This document shows, one piece after another, positions 1 to 9,564 of a stretch of DNA of 64,000 nucleotides. Location: contig NZ_WHOA01000091.1 of the NCBI RefSeq assembly GCF_013141715.1, positions 1 through 64,000 of the forward strand. Reading direction: 5' to 3'. The notes under the pieces are model-generated. The model did no database searches and was not told where the DNA came from. It worked only from the letters and a program-made list of their open reading frames with translations. The position numbers and the translations under genes were made by a program. Source of the DNA: Paenibacillus phytorum (GTDB taxonomy: Bacteria; Bacillota; Bacilli; Paenibacillales; NBRC-103111). The stretch's first letter is position 1, and the number at the start of each line of letters is the position of its first letter.

Positions 1-462
1 ATTCGAGCCTCCGAGACGCCCCTTTATGCCTTCTCAGTATTCAATATGCTACTTTACTTAGCGTATCTGAAAAGTGCATTTTTGACCTCTCACCTCGCTA
101 TAGCACCATTCCCACACTTTAGTGATGAATTTCATCGCCTGAGCAGACATTACGGAGGTTCCGGACGTATCCTCCGATTTTAAGCGTGTTTTCTCTCTAA
201 CAAGTCTTTCCACGCACTCCCCGCACTTTAGCGATGAATGCATCCGTTTCAGCGGCGTCCCAATAAGGGGTAAGCTTCGCTACCCCAAACCCAAGACATA
301 TAAACTCTATTGAGAAAACCTCTATTGAGGCCTTTCAAAGACGAGCGACCGCGTTTAACGAGGAGAGACTTTGGTCTACAACCAAAGATCCCTATATTAG
401 GTTTTATCACCAATAAGAAAGCGGTTTTCAGGAACCGAAAATCTTTCTTATGTGGTTAAAAC
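1..462. other. Gene-free, hairpin-rich intergenic region
   Basis: No convincing gene is visible. Two copies of a motif of the form CACTTTAGYGATGAAT-N-CATC lie at about 114-137 and 223-246; the first contains the perfect palindrome GATGAATTTCATC (124-136). The same motif recurs at 60601-60745, so this is a dispersed repeat. From about 260 onward there are further hairpins: GGGGTA/TACCCC near 266-286, and CTTTGGT-N5-ACCAAAG at 369-387. A longer imperfect stem between roughly 403 and 460 pairs the AATAAGAAAG side with CTTTCTTAT. The density of stems suggests structured RNA or repeat DNA, but no known RNA family was recognised. Confidence 0.5.
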
Positions 463-499
463 AGCGTTTCAAACCCCGAAGTTCAGGGCTTGAAACGCT
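463..499 (-). terminator. Rho-independent terminator of the ABC exporter gene
   Basis: The perfect 10-bp arms AGCGTTTCAA and TTGAAACGCT enclose a loop containing a second small GC stem. It lies just downstream of the stop of the minus-strand ABC exporter gene. The run of T after the stem on the minus strand is short (GTTTT), so termination may be moderate. Confidence 0.7.
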
Positions 500-524
500 T
501 TTCGCATTATTGTCTCATCCTATT

Positions 525-2339
525 TTAGGAATGAACCTCGGTAGATGTCACGGATGCCAACTGCGAGTGATCTGAAGACGTCTGCTCTTGCAGCTGCAGC
601 TGCTGCGTAGCAAACTCGCGGTACATCTCATGCGACTCCAGCAATTGTTGGTGTGTACCACTGCCCGTCACGACGCCTTTGTCCAGAAAGATAATTTGGT
701 CGGCATCTACGACCGTCGATAAGCGATGCGCAATCACCAGCGTGGTGCGTCCTTGCATGAGATTTTGCAGCGCTTGCTGTACAACGACCTCCGATTTACT
801 ATCCAGACTCGATGTCGCTTCGTCCAGCATCAGAATCTTCGGATCCCGCAGCAAGGCTCGTGCAATGGCGATCCGCTGACGCTGTCCACCCGACAGCTTG
901 ATGCCGCGTTCACCGACCTCGGTCTCATACTTCTGCGGCAAGTCCTCGATAAAGTCATCGGCATACGCCATCTGTGATGCCCGCTTCAGCTCCTCCATCG
1001 TCACTTCATGCTGCAGGCCGTAACAGATATTATCCCGAATCGTGCCTGCAATCAGCGGACTCTCCTGCGAAACATAGCCAATCTGACTCCTCCAAGAGAT
1101 GAGCGAGAATTGATCAATTCGGTCAGTCCCCAACGTGACTGAACCTTTCTGCGGCGTATAAAATCTTTCCAAAAGAGAGAACATCGTCGTCTTGCCGCTG
1201 CCGCTCGGTCCTACAATCGCCGTTACCTTGCCCGCTTCCATAGTGAAGCTGACATTTTTCAGAACAGAGTCCCCTTCTTTATAGCTGAAAGATACTTGAT
1301 CGAAGTGAATCGACTGCGAAGCATTCGTGACGGGCACTCCGGCATGTGGATTCTCTTCTTCATAATCGAGTACCTTGAGAATCGTATCGGTCGCCCCCAT
1401 CGCCTTCTGTACCTGATTGAAAAACTGCGTAATTTGCGTAATCGGCGCAACAATTTGGAACAAATACAGCATGAATGCAACGAGCTGACCAGCTGAAATA
1501 GCCCCAGAAGCAACCTGCATGCCGCCATACCCGAAAAGTACGACAAACAGCATTAGCATGACAAAGGTGACAAGCGGCGACATTAATGCTTGAATCCGGC
1601 CCTCTTTAAGCCCGAGTTTGAAAAGCCTTTGAATCCCTGCAGCACCTTCTTTATACTCAACAGGCTCGGCATTTGCCGCCTTCACTAAGCGCATTTCCGA
1701 TAGCACTCGATTCAGGACGGAGGTGAAGCCAGCTGTCTCGGCTTGCATGCCCTTGGATATTTTGTACATTTGCCGCCCCAGAGGAAAAAGAATGACGAAG
1801 GCTATCGGGAATACACTGAACATAATGAGCGTCATTTTCCAATCCATAAACAGAAGCACCACAATAGATCCAATGATCGAGATGATCCCCGTGACGAAAC
1901 CCGCCATATGCTCGGCAATGAGTCCTTTAATAACCGCCGTATCGTTCGTCATCCGAGAGATGGTATCTCCCGTCTGGTGATTATCATAATATTTAACCGG
2001 CAGCACGAGCAGCTTCTTCCACAAACGATCCCGAATGCCTGCCACAACACGCTGTCCCGCAAAGTTAAGTAAGTACACCGAAATCCCGGAAGCTACAGCC
2101 GATGCAACAAAAGCGATCGCCATCCCGCTAATTTGCACCCAATTCAGGGAACTAACAGAGAAGCTATCAACGACATTCTTCGTAAAAAGCGGGATCACCA
2201 ATCCCACCAATGTTGAAATAATGCTTAACCCTAATGCTATGCTTAATACGAGCTTCGGCGGGTTAGCCTGTGTGAGCAAACGAGCGAATCCGCGCCAGTT
2301 GCTCTTAACCTTAGGCTCTTCTTTCCTTGTAACTGCCAT
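525..2339 (-). CDS. ABC-type multidrug/lipid exporter, fused permease and ATPase (BmrA/LmrA-like)
   Basis: A 604-residue half-transporter that should work as a homodimer in the cytoplasmic membrane, exporting drugs or lipids. An N-terminal six-helix ABC exporter domain spans about residues 25-310. The nucleotide-binding domain follows from about 345, with Walker A GPSGSGKTT near residue 378, the LSGGQRQR signature near 483, Walker B ILMLDEATSSLD and the H-loop IAHRLST. All catalytic motifs are intact and the length is normal for the family. The ATG start has AAAGGAG nine bases upstream. The gene is alone with its own terminator; the next gene upstream on the same strand is 130 bp away. The substrate cannot be told from sequence. 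Confidence 0.92.
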   Translation of the reverse strand: MAVTRKEEPKVKSNWRGFARLLTQANPPKLVLSIALGLSIISTLVGLVIPLFTKNVVDSFSVSSLNWVQISGMAIAFVASAVASGISVYLLNFAGQRVVAGIRDRLWKKLLVLPVKYYDNHQTGDTISRMTNDTAVIKGLIAEHMAGFVTGIISIIGSIVVLLFMDWKMTLIMFSVFPIAFVILFPLGRQMYKISKGMQAETAGFTSVLNRVLSEMRLVKAANAEPVEYKEGAAGIQRLFKLGLKEGRIQALMSPLVTFVMLMLFVVLFGYGGMQVASGAISAGQLVAFMLYLFQIVAPITQITQFFNQVQKAMGATDTILKVLDYEEENPHAGVPVTNASQSIHFDQVSFSYKEGDSVLKNVSFTMEAGKVTAIVGPSGSGKTTMFSLLERFYTPQKGSVTLGTDRIDQFSLISWRSQIGYVSQESPLIAGTIRDNICYGLQHEVTMEELKRASQMAYADDFIEDLPQKYETEVGERGIKLSGGQRQRIAIARALLRDPKILMLDEATSSLDSKSEVVVQQALQNLMQGRTTLVIAHRLSTVVDADQIIFLDKGVVTGSGTHQQLLESHEMYREFATQQLQLQEQTSSDHSQLASVTSTEVHS

Positions 2340-2472
2340 CTATCCCTACTCCTTTACCGATTGGATGTTCATCCGTCTCTCTGGTATGATTCCTTACCTA
2401 GGTATCATACACTTCTATTTTAAACGGAATATAAACAAGATCCCATCGGCCCTCAGGCGGAGAAGCAGCCTC

Positions 2473-3405
2473 CTATTTCTTTGCCCTCTCGCGATAATAC
2501 GCGACTGTCTCGGTAAGCGCTGTACGCAGCGGCGTAGGTCCCGCTTCTTCGCCAAAACGCTGTACAAACTTCCTGCTATCCACGATAAAAGGCTGCTCAA
2601 ATTGATACAGCATCTCGATAACCTCCTTGGCCGCCGGTATGAATAGACCGCCCAGACGGAGCATCCCACGGCCCATCGTGCCAATGCGAGGAGCGTGCCC
2701 TGCAACCTCGTAGGCTAATTCCGCGAATCGCCGAGTGCTTACGGTCTCAGCATTTGGGACGTGCCATACCTGACCGAAGGCATCTTCATGCTCACTTAGG
2801 GTCACGAGGGCTCGACCGAAGTCGTCTATATACGTAAATGTATGCAGTGCATCAAGATTCCCAAGCAGTGAAATCGACTTCCCAGTCGCCACCGGTGTGA
2901 AAAAACGCGAACCAACGTATGAATTTTCTACCTGAGGTCCAAAGAAATCTGCCCCTCTACCGATAGTTACTCTCACGGTCCCTTTTCGGTGTAAATCCAT
3001 CAGCTCGCGAGCAACTTCAGCCCTAACCTTGCCTTTGCGCGTGGAAGCCTCATACGCCAGCCCTTCATGGATCGACCCTTTGACTTCGCCGTACATATAG
3101 AGGTTATCCCCCATGATTAGATTCGTCTTATGATGGGCAGCTGCTTTCGTAATATGGCTCATCAGTTTCTGAAACAACCCATCCCATTTATGATAAGGAG
3201 GCTGCGCGCATTGAAAAACGTTCTTTGCCCCTTTTAGCGCAGTTAAAGCACCGCTTTCACTCATCAGATCTGCTTTCATCACCTCAACACCATCAGGCAC
3301 ATTTGCCTTGCCCGAGGAGTTAACCATTCTGACTTTCTTCCCTCTCCTCAAAAGCTCCTTCATGACGGCCCGGCCCAGCGGACCCGCTCCCAATATTACT
3401 TCCAT
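2473..3405 (-). CDS. NAD(P)-dependent epimerase/dehydratase family protein
   Basis: A 310-residue Rossmann-fold protein of the extended/atypical SDR group. The N-terminus has the dinucleotide-binding motif ILGAGPLGRAV, and a YGEVKGS-type stretch sits where the catalytic Tyr/Lys region is expected. A start at 3405 is chosen because GGGAGG lies seven bases before that ATG; an upstream in-frame TTG falls within the ribosome site itself. The gene lies directly after a MerR regulator on the same strand. A promoter with a 19-bp spacer containing a palindrome (3466-3496) separates them, so it is the probable target of that regulator. The substrate is unknown; a nucleoside-diphosphate-sugar or a small toxic carbonyl are both possible. 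Confidence 0.8.
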   Translation of the reverse strand: MEVILGAGPLGRAVMKELLRRGKKVRMVNSSGKANVPDGVEVMKADLMSESGALTALKGAKNVFQCAQPPYHKWDGLFQKLMSHITKAAAHHKTNLIMGDNLYMYGEVKGSIHEGLAYEASTRKGKVRAEVARELMDLHRKGTVRVTIGRGADFFGPQVENSYVGSRFFTPVATGKSISLLGNLDALHTFTYIDDFGRALVTLSEHEDAFGQVWHVPNAETVSTRRFAELAYEVAGHAPRIGTMGRGMLRLGGLFIPAAKEVIEMLYQFEQPFIVDSRKFVQRFGEEAGPTPLRTALTETVAYYRERAKK

Positions 3406-3465
3406 GCTGCATCCTCCCAAATGTTTTTCGCCAGAATGACCGACTGGCTGCTTCTTATGAAAACA

Positions 3466-3496
3466 ACAATAAACCCTATAGCAGCTATAGGGTCAA
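3466..3496 (-). promoter_or_regulatory. MerR-type promoter with palindromic operator
   Basis: Read on the minus strand, there is a -35 box TTGACC (3496-3491), a 19-bp spacer and a -10 box TATTGT (3471-3466). The spacer region contains the perfect palindrome ACCCTATAG-N3-CTATAGGGT (3473-3493). An over-long 19-bp spacer with a dyad between -35 and -10 is the signature of MerR-activated promoters. The stop codon of the MerR gene lies inside this palindrome. The box assignments are read directly; the link to the adjacent regulator is inferred. Confidence 0.75.
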
Positions 3497-4354
3497 TACG
3501 CTTTTCACAGGAATTTGAAGATCAACAATAAAGTCATCCGTATTTATCATATGGGTAAAATCAATCAAATACTGCTCCAGCACAGGACCGTTTTCTTCAT
3601 AGCCGTTCAGGCTCATCCAATCCCTTAAACGCTGGAACAGCGACTTGCACGTATCTTCATTAGGAAAACCTGGGTATACCGCGGATATATAATCCCCGCC
3701 TGGCAGCCACCGGGTAAAGGCAGGTTCGGGCTTACTTGGCAGCAGCGGCACACAGATCTCAATATCGGAGTCGCCTCTGTCAAACGTCAGTAGATCTTCA
3801 TGGTAGATGGTCAAAATGTGTCCATCCATCGTCAATCCGTTCTCTTTGATCCGGTCCATCAGCGCCATGAAGCGTATAACTGAAGCCTCCATCCCGCATT
3901 CGTCACGTTTGCGTTCGAAAGCGACGAAGCGATCCGGATATGTCTTCAGCTCTACCACGACTTGCGAATGCTCGAATTCTTTGCGCAGCTGCCGCTGGGC
4001 GTCCAGATGCCGCAGCCTTTGGTCAATCGTTCCGACAACCGTCTCTAACGTGCGGATCGTTTCTTCCGCTTCTGCCTTCTTTCCACGCATTAGCTCCGGA
4101 ATACCGTCCATGCTTTTGCTTTTGAGAATCTGACCGATCTGCTCTAGCGTGAACTGCATACTCTGCAGGTCTTGAACGATTTTAATCGCAAGAATATCTT
4201 GACTGGAGTAGTATCGATAGCCATTCTGCCCATCCACACGGTGTGGCTTCACAAGCCCGATTTTGTCATAGAAATGGAGCGTTTGGATCGAGGTCTGGCA
4301 TATTTTCGCCGTCTGCCCAACCGTATATCCCTGCCTACTTGGCATAGTTTTCAT
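3485..4354 (-). CDS. MerR-family activator with GyrI-like effector domain
   Basis: A 289-residue regulator similar in layout to BmrR/TipA-type proteins. Residues about 10-78 form the winged HTH typical of MerR (YTVGQTAKICQTSIQTLHFYDKIGLVKPHR). A coiled-coil linker follows to about 125, and the C-terminal 150 residues resemble a GyrI-like small-molecule binding domain (starting near VVELKTYPDRFVAFERK). Such proteins activate promoters with 19-bp spacers on binding hydrophobic ligands. The gene starts 7 bp after the stop of the VOC gene upstream, without a clear ribosome site, so translation is probably coupled. Its 3' end overlaps the operator of the next gene. Confidence 0.88.
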   Translation of the reverse strand: MKTMPSRQGYTVGQTAKICQTSIQTLHFYDKIGLVKPHRVDGQNGYRYYSSQDILAIKIVQDLQSMQFTLEQIGQILKSKSMDGIPELMRGKKAEAEETIRTLETVVGTIDQRLRHLDAQRQLRKEFEHSQVVVELKTYPDRFVAFERKRDECGMEASVIRFMALMDRIKENGLTMDGHILTIYHEDLLTFDRGDSDIEICVPLLPSKPEPAFTRWLPGGDYISAVYPGFPNEDTCKSLFQRLRDWMSLNGYEENGPVLEQYLIDFTHMINTDDFIVDLQIPVKSVLTL

Positions 4355-4361
4355 AAGATAA

Positions 4362-4757
4362 TTACGATTCAGTTGCTATCTGCCAGATCACACCGAAAGG
4401 ATCTTCCAGACGACCGAACATCGTCCCCCAGAACATGCGTTCGAAAGGCATTTTCACAACGCCATCCTCGGATAGTGCATCAAATATACGGCGCGCTTCT
4501 TCTTCGCTCTTAAATTCCAGCGTCAAATCCAGACCTTGACCTCTATCCACCGTATCCTTACCTGAATCAGCCATGAAGAAGCGAAGGCCAAGGGCCTGCA
4601 GCTCTAGATGCATGACGCGATTTTTGATCGACTCATCCACATCGGGTATATCTGCGAACGTACGTAGGCTAATCATTTCCCCGCCCAGTGCCTTCACGTA
4701 AAAGTCAGCTTGTTTTCTTGCATCACTGCTGTAAATGTATGGAGTTAACGTTGCCAT
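4362..4757 (-). CDS. VOC-superfamily (PhnB-like) protein
   Basis: A 131-residue protein with two beta-alpha-beta-beta-beta modules of the glyoxalase/bleomycin-resistance fold, closest in style to PhnB-like proteins (opening TPYIYSSDARKQADFYVKALGG, closing GRLEDPFGVIWQIA). The ATG has AGGAGG about nine bases upstream. It sits immediately before the MerR regulator and may form one transcript with it. No enzymatic activity can be assigned; PhnB-like proteins of Bacillota are mostly uncharacterised. Confidence 0.8.
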   Translation of the reverse strand: MATLTPYIYSSDARKQADFYVKALGGEMISLRTFADIPDVDESIKNRVMHLELQALGLRFFMADSGKDTVDRGQGLDLTLEFKSEEEARRIFDALSEDGVVKMPFERMFWGTMFGRLEDPFGVIWQIATES

Positions 4758-4814
4758 GCTGCTTCCCTCCTAATTAGTAATCGTTGGATACAGACCGATC
4801 ATACCATCTCTTGC

Positions 4815-5861
4815 CTAGGGAAGTGAATACGATCCCCACACTAAGCGGTCTCTTCCTTGCTCTTTCGCTTCATACAAAAGCGCATCCGCTGCAGCTACGA
4901 GCTCTGTCGCCCTTTGCTCCTTGTCACGCACCGTCGCTCCAAAGCTCATGGTAATATGGAACTTGTCCTCGTCAGTACCGAACTCAAGCGCGTGCAGCCT
5001 TTCTCTGAATTGATTCAGCAGATCACTAGCGAAATGCCGATCCTTCGTGTACAAAATGATGACAAACTCCTCACCCCCATAGCGGAAGGCACTGCCATGC
5101 TCACTAGGAATGCTCGATTCAAACAATGTTCCGATCGACCGTAGAACCGCATCCCCTGCCTGGTGACCATACTGATCATTAATGCGTTTGAAATAATCAA
5201 TATCTGCCATAACGAGAGTAAAATGCTGCTGCTTCGCAATCGCTTCCTTGATCTCCTCTTGGAAGCTGCGGTGATTATAGAGCCCGGTTAGGTAGTCTTT
5301 TTTAGCTAAATTCTCGAAAATGCCCTTCTCTACAAAATGCTTTCGCTCCCGCGCCACGATGATGCCGCCAATCACACCGATCATGATCAAAAAAGCAAAA
5401 TTGAAAAAATGCCGCGGCAGATCTTCTATCATAAAACCGCCATCGACCGTGATTACAACACCGATATAACCAAGAATCACCATGAGGGTTGCCACCATGG
5501 CTCCAACGAGACTCCAGTATAATGACGCATGCAAAATAACCAGATAAGCAATTGGATATACGGGACTCTGGGTACCTCCGGTTAGCGAAATAATCGCTAC
5601 AAAGGCCACGTAATCTAACAGCACTCCCGTCCTCGTTGTGTAGCGATAGAAGGCAGAGTCAATGGGACTGCGATGTATGGCAAATTCCGTTATTCCCATA
5701 TAAATAACAGCAAAGACAAATAGACTCATAAAAATGATCAGATCTAATGTCGTTTGATGATAATACTTCATGAATAGAATGGTTGACGTTGGTACAAAAA
5801 ACCACCGTACACAACAATAGGCAATTTCCAAAATGCGGTCAGATCTTCTAGTCACATGCAC
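4815..5861 (-). CDS. Membrane-bound diguanylate cyclase (GGDEF)
   Basis: A 348-residue protein with about six transmembrane helices in the N-terminal 185 residues and a C-terminal GGDEF domain carrying the active-site motif GGEEF (in FRYGGEEFVIIL). It should make c-di-GMP from two GTP at the membrane; the sensed signal is unknown. No RxxD inhibitory site is seen just before the GGEEF motif. The GTG at 5861 is preferred because AAGGAAG lies about 10 bases upstream. Upstream ATG codons (up to 5939) lack a ribosome site and run toward the divergent gene at 6016. Confidence 0.85.
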   Translation of the reverse strand: MHVTRRSDRILEIAYCCVRWFFVPTSTILFMKYYHQTTLDLIIFMSLFVFAVIYMGITEFAIHRSPIDSAFYRYTTRTGVLLDYVAFVAIISLTGGTQSPVYPIAYLVILHASLYWSLVGAMVATLMVILGYIGVVITVDGGFMIEDLPRHFFNFAFLIMIGVIGGIIVARERKHFVEKGIFENLAKKDYLTGLYNHRSFQEEIKEAIAKQQHFTLVMADIDYFKRINDQYGHQAGDAVLRSIGTLFESSIPSEHGSAFRYGGEEFVIILYTKDRHFASDLLNQFRERLHALEFGTDEDKFHITMSFGATVRDKEQRATELVAAADALLYEAKEQGRDRLVWGSYSLP

Positions 5862-6015
5862 GGTGCAATCACTTCCTTGATATGGCATTGTACACATTTG
5901 AAATTCTATGGAAATAATAGGAAGTCCTGCCTCGTTCAATTTATATAAAACTTTTCTTGCTGAGCGTCGTCTAATACATTACATGAATAGCCATTTATTG
6001 GAAAGGTTGTGTTTC

Positions 6016-8172
6016 ATGTTTAGTCGACTTCGATCCGTTATTCAGCGGCATACGAAAAAAATCGCCGCCATAGTCATCCTTCTCCTCCTGGTAACTTTAT
6101 TTATCTGGCATTATCCCATTAGGAGAGTAGTCAACGAACCCCTAGTGACAGTGCCTGCTTCCCAAGAACCCTTGGTTATACCATCAATCTCGCCTGTGAA
6201 AAAAGCTGATTTTGAGATTCTTTCGTGCCCAGCAGACTTTGACATCTACCCTTCTACGATCCAGAATTCGGGATTTACAGCTGCAAAAATGCCAATTCCC
6301 AAGCCCTTCACGAACGTCCGCCATGTATCAGCCGGTCATCTGCTTGATCAAGCAGGTTATGGCATGGAATTCGGCACCTCCTACGCGCTTATGGAGGATG
6401 GCAGTGTGTATCGATGGGGAAACCTGAGCTTCGAGGCAGGCATACACCCGTCTGGGTTTCCACAAAAGATTGCAGAAGCACCAGGTTCAATAAAACAACT
6501 GGAAGGCCGCTTCGCTTTAACGGATCAAGGCGAGGTGTGGGATCTCGGTATCGGCGAAACGCCAAAGCGTATTCAAGAGTTGAAAGGCGCAATCGGCATC
6601 GCGCAAGCTTTTGATTCATCGGTGCTCGGTTGGTATCCGAATGGCGTTGTTCGCCTGTACGAAACTTATGGAAGCGACGGAAAACCTTTCACAAAGAAGT
6701 GGGAGCTGCAAGGTGAACTAACTGCAATGTATGCCAACCCCTATATAGCCTTAGCCCTACGCAAAGATGGAACCCTCGTCCATATACAGGATAACTCGTT
6801 TCAAAACTCGACTAGTTCGTTCCAAAATATTATGCTTCCCAATGGAGAAAAGTCCACAAAGATCGAGACGACAATGTCTTACTCGACCAAAGCGTATATC
6901 CAGTCTGACCGACAAAAATGGTACATGATCAATCAGGATAATCAACTCGTTGACGCAACGGCACCTGACAGTACGATCCAGCTTACTGCGACGCAGCATT
7001 ACACCGTCGCACTTCAGAAAGATGGATCTGTGTTGGCATGGGGTGATCTGCAAAGCCTGCTGGGTCCCAATTATCAATCCGTCACGCCAGAGAAAGCGAT
7101 TCGCCTAGATGGTCTGTCGAACGTGGCTAAACTTGTAGTCGGTTCCGACCATGTCCTAGCTTTAACAACCGACCGTCAGCTGCTATCCTTGGGTTCCAAC
7201 ATGTACGGCCAATTAGGACGTTCATCTGTTTATACCGCAATCCCAATTGCAATAGGACAGTGGCCTGGACTTGATGCGCTATATCCTTCCTACGACTCCT
7301 ACATCGCTATTAAAGACGGGGATGCCTGGTTATGGAAGACGGATGATACGCCAAAGCCTCTACTGCAAGGACAAAAAGTTAGCAAAGCTCTGAACAGCCA
7401 TACGCTGCTAACATCAAACGGTCACTTGCTTCTTCTTGATCCATACGGTAGCAAAACATGCAGCATGCTGCAAACCCCCGAACCTATTGTTGATGTTAGC
7501 CACACTTGGAATGGTTTCCTCATGGTTTTGCGGGATGGGCGAACCCTTTACGTCCAAGGCATAGAAGGGAATTCAGGACCGCTGAAGGTTTCTGATTTCA
7601 TCTTGAATCCACGACCGAAGGGCGTCGTAACCCGCGTGTTCGGATCGCCTTCCGCATTTGCTTTGACGGATCAAGGCGAACTCTATTTCGCCCCTAAGAT
7701 GGTCAAAGGAGCGTTCAGCTCTGATATGGTCCCAGCTCAAGCGGGGACGTCGTTCAGTCAGTTTTCTCCTATGGACTATGTGTTTAACGAAGGCTCCCGG
7801 TTCGTCGCCTTAGCCTTAGATGAACAAAACAAGGTGCATGAGCTTACCCTCAAACAGACAGAAGGAAGTTCTGAGTCTAATATATTTACGGTTGAGATAA
7901 AGAAAACGGATCATCAGGCGCAGCAATTAACAGGTGGGGCCTACATTGATTCGCAAGGCATTATTCATGATACGAACATATTTGCCGATAACCATGTTTC
8001 TTTACCAGGTTCATCGAAACTTGTTACTACTTCATCTTATTATCATTTCCCGATTGAAGGAAGAGCTTACTTTTTTCATCATTTTGTTACGCAGGATGGA
8101 ACTATTTACTGGCTGGGAGATCGGCCTTTCGTCCGCCAGGAGACCAGGGCAGGGGCTGTCGTCATTCCTTAG
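6016..8172 (+). CDS. Membrane-anchored RCC1/beta-propeller-like secreted protein
   Basis: A 718-residue protein with one N-terminal transmembrane or signal-anchor segment (about residues 15-35, IAAIVILLLLVTLFIW); the rest is predicted to be outside the cell. The body holds repeated blade-like segments of the RCC1 kind: ALMEDGSVYRWG, ALTDQGEVWDLG, VALQKDGSVLAWG, LSLGSNMYGQLG, ALTDQGELYFAP. In bacteria such propellers are mostly of unknown function, probably in protein or polymer binding. The start at 6016 has GGAAAGG nine bases before it. Upstream in-frame ATG codons overlap the promoter region of the divergent cyclase gene and lack ribosome sites. Confidence 0.72.
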   Translation: MFSRLRSVIQRHTKKIAAIVILLLLVTLFIWHYPIRRVVNEPLVTVPASQEPLVIPSISPVKKADFEILSCPADFDIYPSTIQNSGFTAAKMPIPKPFTNVRHVSAGHLLDQAGYGMEFGTSYALMEDGSVYRWGNLSFEAGIHPSGFPQKIAEAPGSIKQLEGRFALTDQGEVWDLGIGETPKRIQELKGAIGIAQAFDSSVLGWYPNGVVRLYETYGSDGKPFTKKWELQGELTAMYANPYIALALRKDGTLVHIQDNSFQNSTSSFQNIMLPNGEKSTKIETTMSYSTKAYIQSDRQKWYMINQDNQLVDATAPDSTIQLTATQHYTVALQKDGSVLAWGDLQSLLGPNYQSVTPEKAIRLDGLSNVAKLVVGSDHVLALTTDRQLLSLGSNMYGQLGRSSVYTAIPIAIGQWPGLDALYPSYDSYIAIKDGDAWLWKTDDTPKPLLQGQKVSKALNSHTLLTSNGHLLLLDPYGSKTCSMLQTPEPIVDVSHTWNGFLMVLRDGRTLYVQGIEGNSGPLKVSDFILNPRPKGVVTRVFGSPSAFALTDQGELYFAPKMVKGAFSSDMVPAQAGTSFSQFSPMDYVFNEGSRFVALALDEQNKVHELTLKQTEGSSESNIFTVEIKKTDHQAQQLTGGAYIDSQGIIHDTNIFADNHVSLPGSSKLVTTSSYYHFPIEGRAYFFHHFVTQDGTIYWLGDRPFVRQETRAGAVVIP

Positions 8173-8265
8173 CAGAGGCCAAATTTTGTTTTTCACTGTT
8201 TCTTCTATACAATGAAAGGGTAAGAACATACTACCTACAGACAGACTCAATGAGGAGGTAATCCG

Positions 8266-9429
8266 ATGAATAATTTTACATTTCACAATCCAACCACACT
8301 GCATTTCGGTCAGGGACAACTGGAGAAATTAACAGCTGAGGTACCTAAATATGGCAAGAACGTGCTGCTCGTCTATGGCGGCGGGAGCATTAAGCAGAAT
8401 GGCATTTATACGAACGTCGTTCATATTCTGAAAGGCTTGGATGTAAATGTCTTCGAACTGAGCGGTGTAGAGCCTAACCCGAGACTAACAACTGTTCATC
8501 GGGGTGTAGAAATGTGCCGCAACCAGAACATTGACCTCGTTCTCGCTGTCGGCGGTGGCAGCGTTATCGACTGCGCCAAAGCTATTGCTGTAGGAGCGAA
8601 GTACGCGGGTGACTTCTGGGATATTGTTACACGGAAGGCTTCTGCAACGGGGGCACTGCCCTTGGGAACTGTCCTCACAATCGCAGCAACGGGCTCAGAA
8701 ATGAACTCCGGTTCTGTCATTACGAACTGGGAGACGAAAGAGAAGCTCGGTTGGGGCAGTCCGTTCTCATTCCCTAAATTTTCGATTCTAGATCCTGCTC
8801 ACACGACTTCCTTGCCAGAAAATCATACTGTATATGGCATGGTTGATATCATGTCTCACGTGTTTGAACAGTACTTCCATCATACGACTAATACACCGTT
8901 ACAGGATGGCTTTTGTGAAACAATCCTTCGCACAGTGATAGATACGGCTCCGCGCTTGCTGCGAGATCTTGATGATCTGGAAGAGCGCGCAACCATTCTT
9001 TATAGCGGTACAATGGCGCTTAACGGTGTCCTAAGCATGGGCGTTCGCGGCGATTGGGCGACCCATAATCTCGAGCATGCTGTTTCAGCCGTTCACGATA
9101 TTCCGCACGGAGGCGGCCTTGCAATCCTCTTCCCGAACTGGATGACCTACACACTCGATGCAAACGTGGCGCGGTTCAAACAGTTCGCACAGAACGTCTT
9201 TGATATTGATGCGATAGACAAATCGGATCGCCAAGTTGCGGAGGAAGGCATCGCCGCTCTTCGTGAATTCTTCGCCTCCATTGGCGCGCCAAGCCGACTG
9301 TCCGATTACGACATCGATGACTCGACACTTGAGCTCATGGCCGATAAAGCCATGGTTTACGGAGATTTTGGCAACTTTAAGAAGCTGACTCGCGAAGATG
9401 TTCTGAGCATTTATCGGATGTCATTATGA
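8266..9429 (+). CDS. Iron-containing alcohol dehydrogenase (YugJ/BdhA-like)
   Basis: A 387-residue group III alcohol dehydrogenase that would interconvert an aldehyde and an alcohol with NAD(P)H in the cytosol. It has the dinucleotide motif [10 protein letters not shown], the TGSEMN segment and metal-binding residues in [13 protein letters not shown] and [18 protein letters not shown]. The length matches B. subtilis YugJ and butanol dehydrogenases. GAGGAGG lies just upstream of the ATG. A strong terminator follows, so the gene is probably a single unit. The physiological substrate is not evident. Confidence 0.92.
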   Translation: MNNFTFHNPTTLHFGQGQLEKLTAEVPKYGKNVLLVYGGGSIKQNGIYTNVVHILKGLDVNVFELSGVEPNPRLTTVHRGVEMCRNQNIDLVLAVGGGSVIDCAKAIAVGAKYAGDFWDIVTRKASATGALPLGTVLTIAATGSEMNSGSVITNWETKEKLGWGSPFSFPKFSILDPAHTTSLPENHTVYGMVDIMSHVFEQYFHHTTNTPLQDGFCETILRTVIDTAPRLLRDLDDLEERATILYSGTMALNGVLSMGVRGDWATHNLEHAVSAVHDIPHGGGLAILFPNWMTYTLDANVARFKQFAQNVFDIDAIDKSDRQVAEEGIAALREFFASIGAPSRLSDYDIDDSTLELMADKAMVYGDFGNFKKLTREDVLSIYRMSL

Positions 9430-9435
9430 AAATAG

Positions 9436-9471
9436 GAGTGAGCTGACATTATTGTCAGTTCACTCTTTTTT
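9436..9471 (+). terminator. Rho-independent terminator after the alcohol dehydrogenase
   Basis: The stem GAGTGAGCTGAC / GTCAGTTCACTC (one G-U pair) with a 6-base loop is followed by six T residues, starting 7 bp after the stop codon. Confidence 0.93.
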
Positions 9472-9564
9472 CTTTCTGGGGAAAAAGCTGCAAATCATTT
9501 ACAGACCGGATTCCATATGAAATACTTAAAGGGAAATTATCCCTTTTATGGAGGTTGTGTTGAT

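Noticed and set aside
58..243. Open frame of 61 codons on the minus strand near the window start
   Set aside because: It lies in the repeat region, has no ribosome site and shows no protein-like pattern.
2035..2646. 203-codon plus-strand frame across the ABC exporter start
   Set aside because: It spans the opposite ends of two real minus-strand genes and their promoter region.
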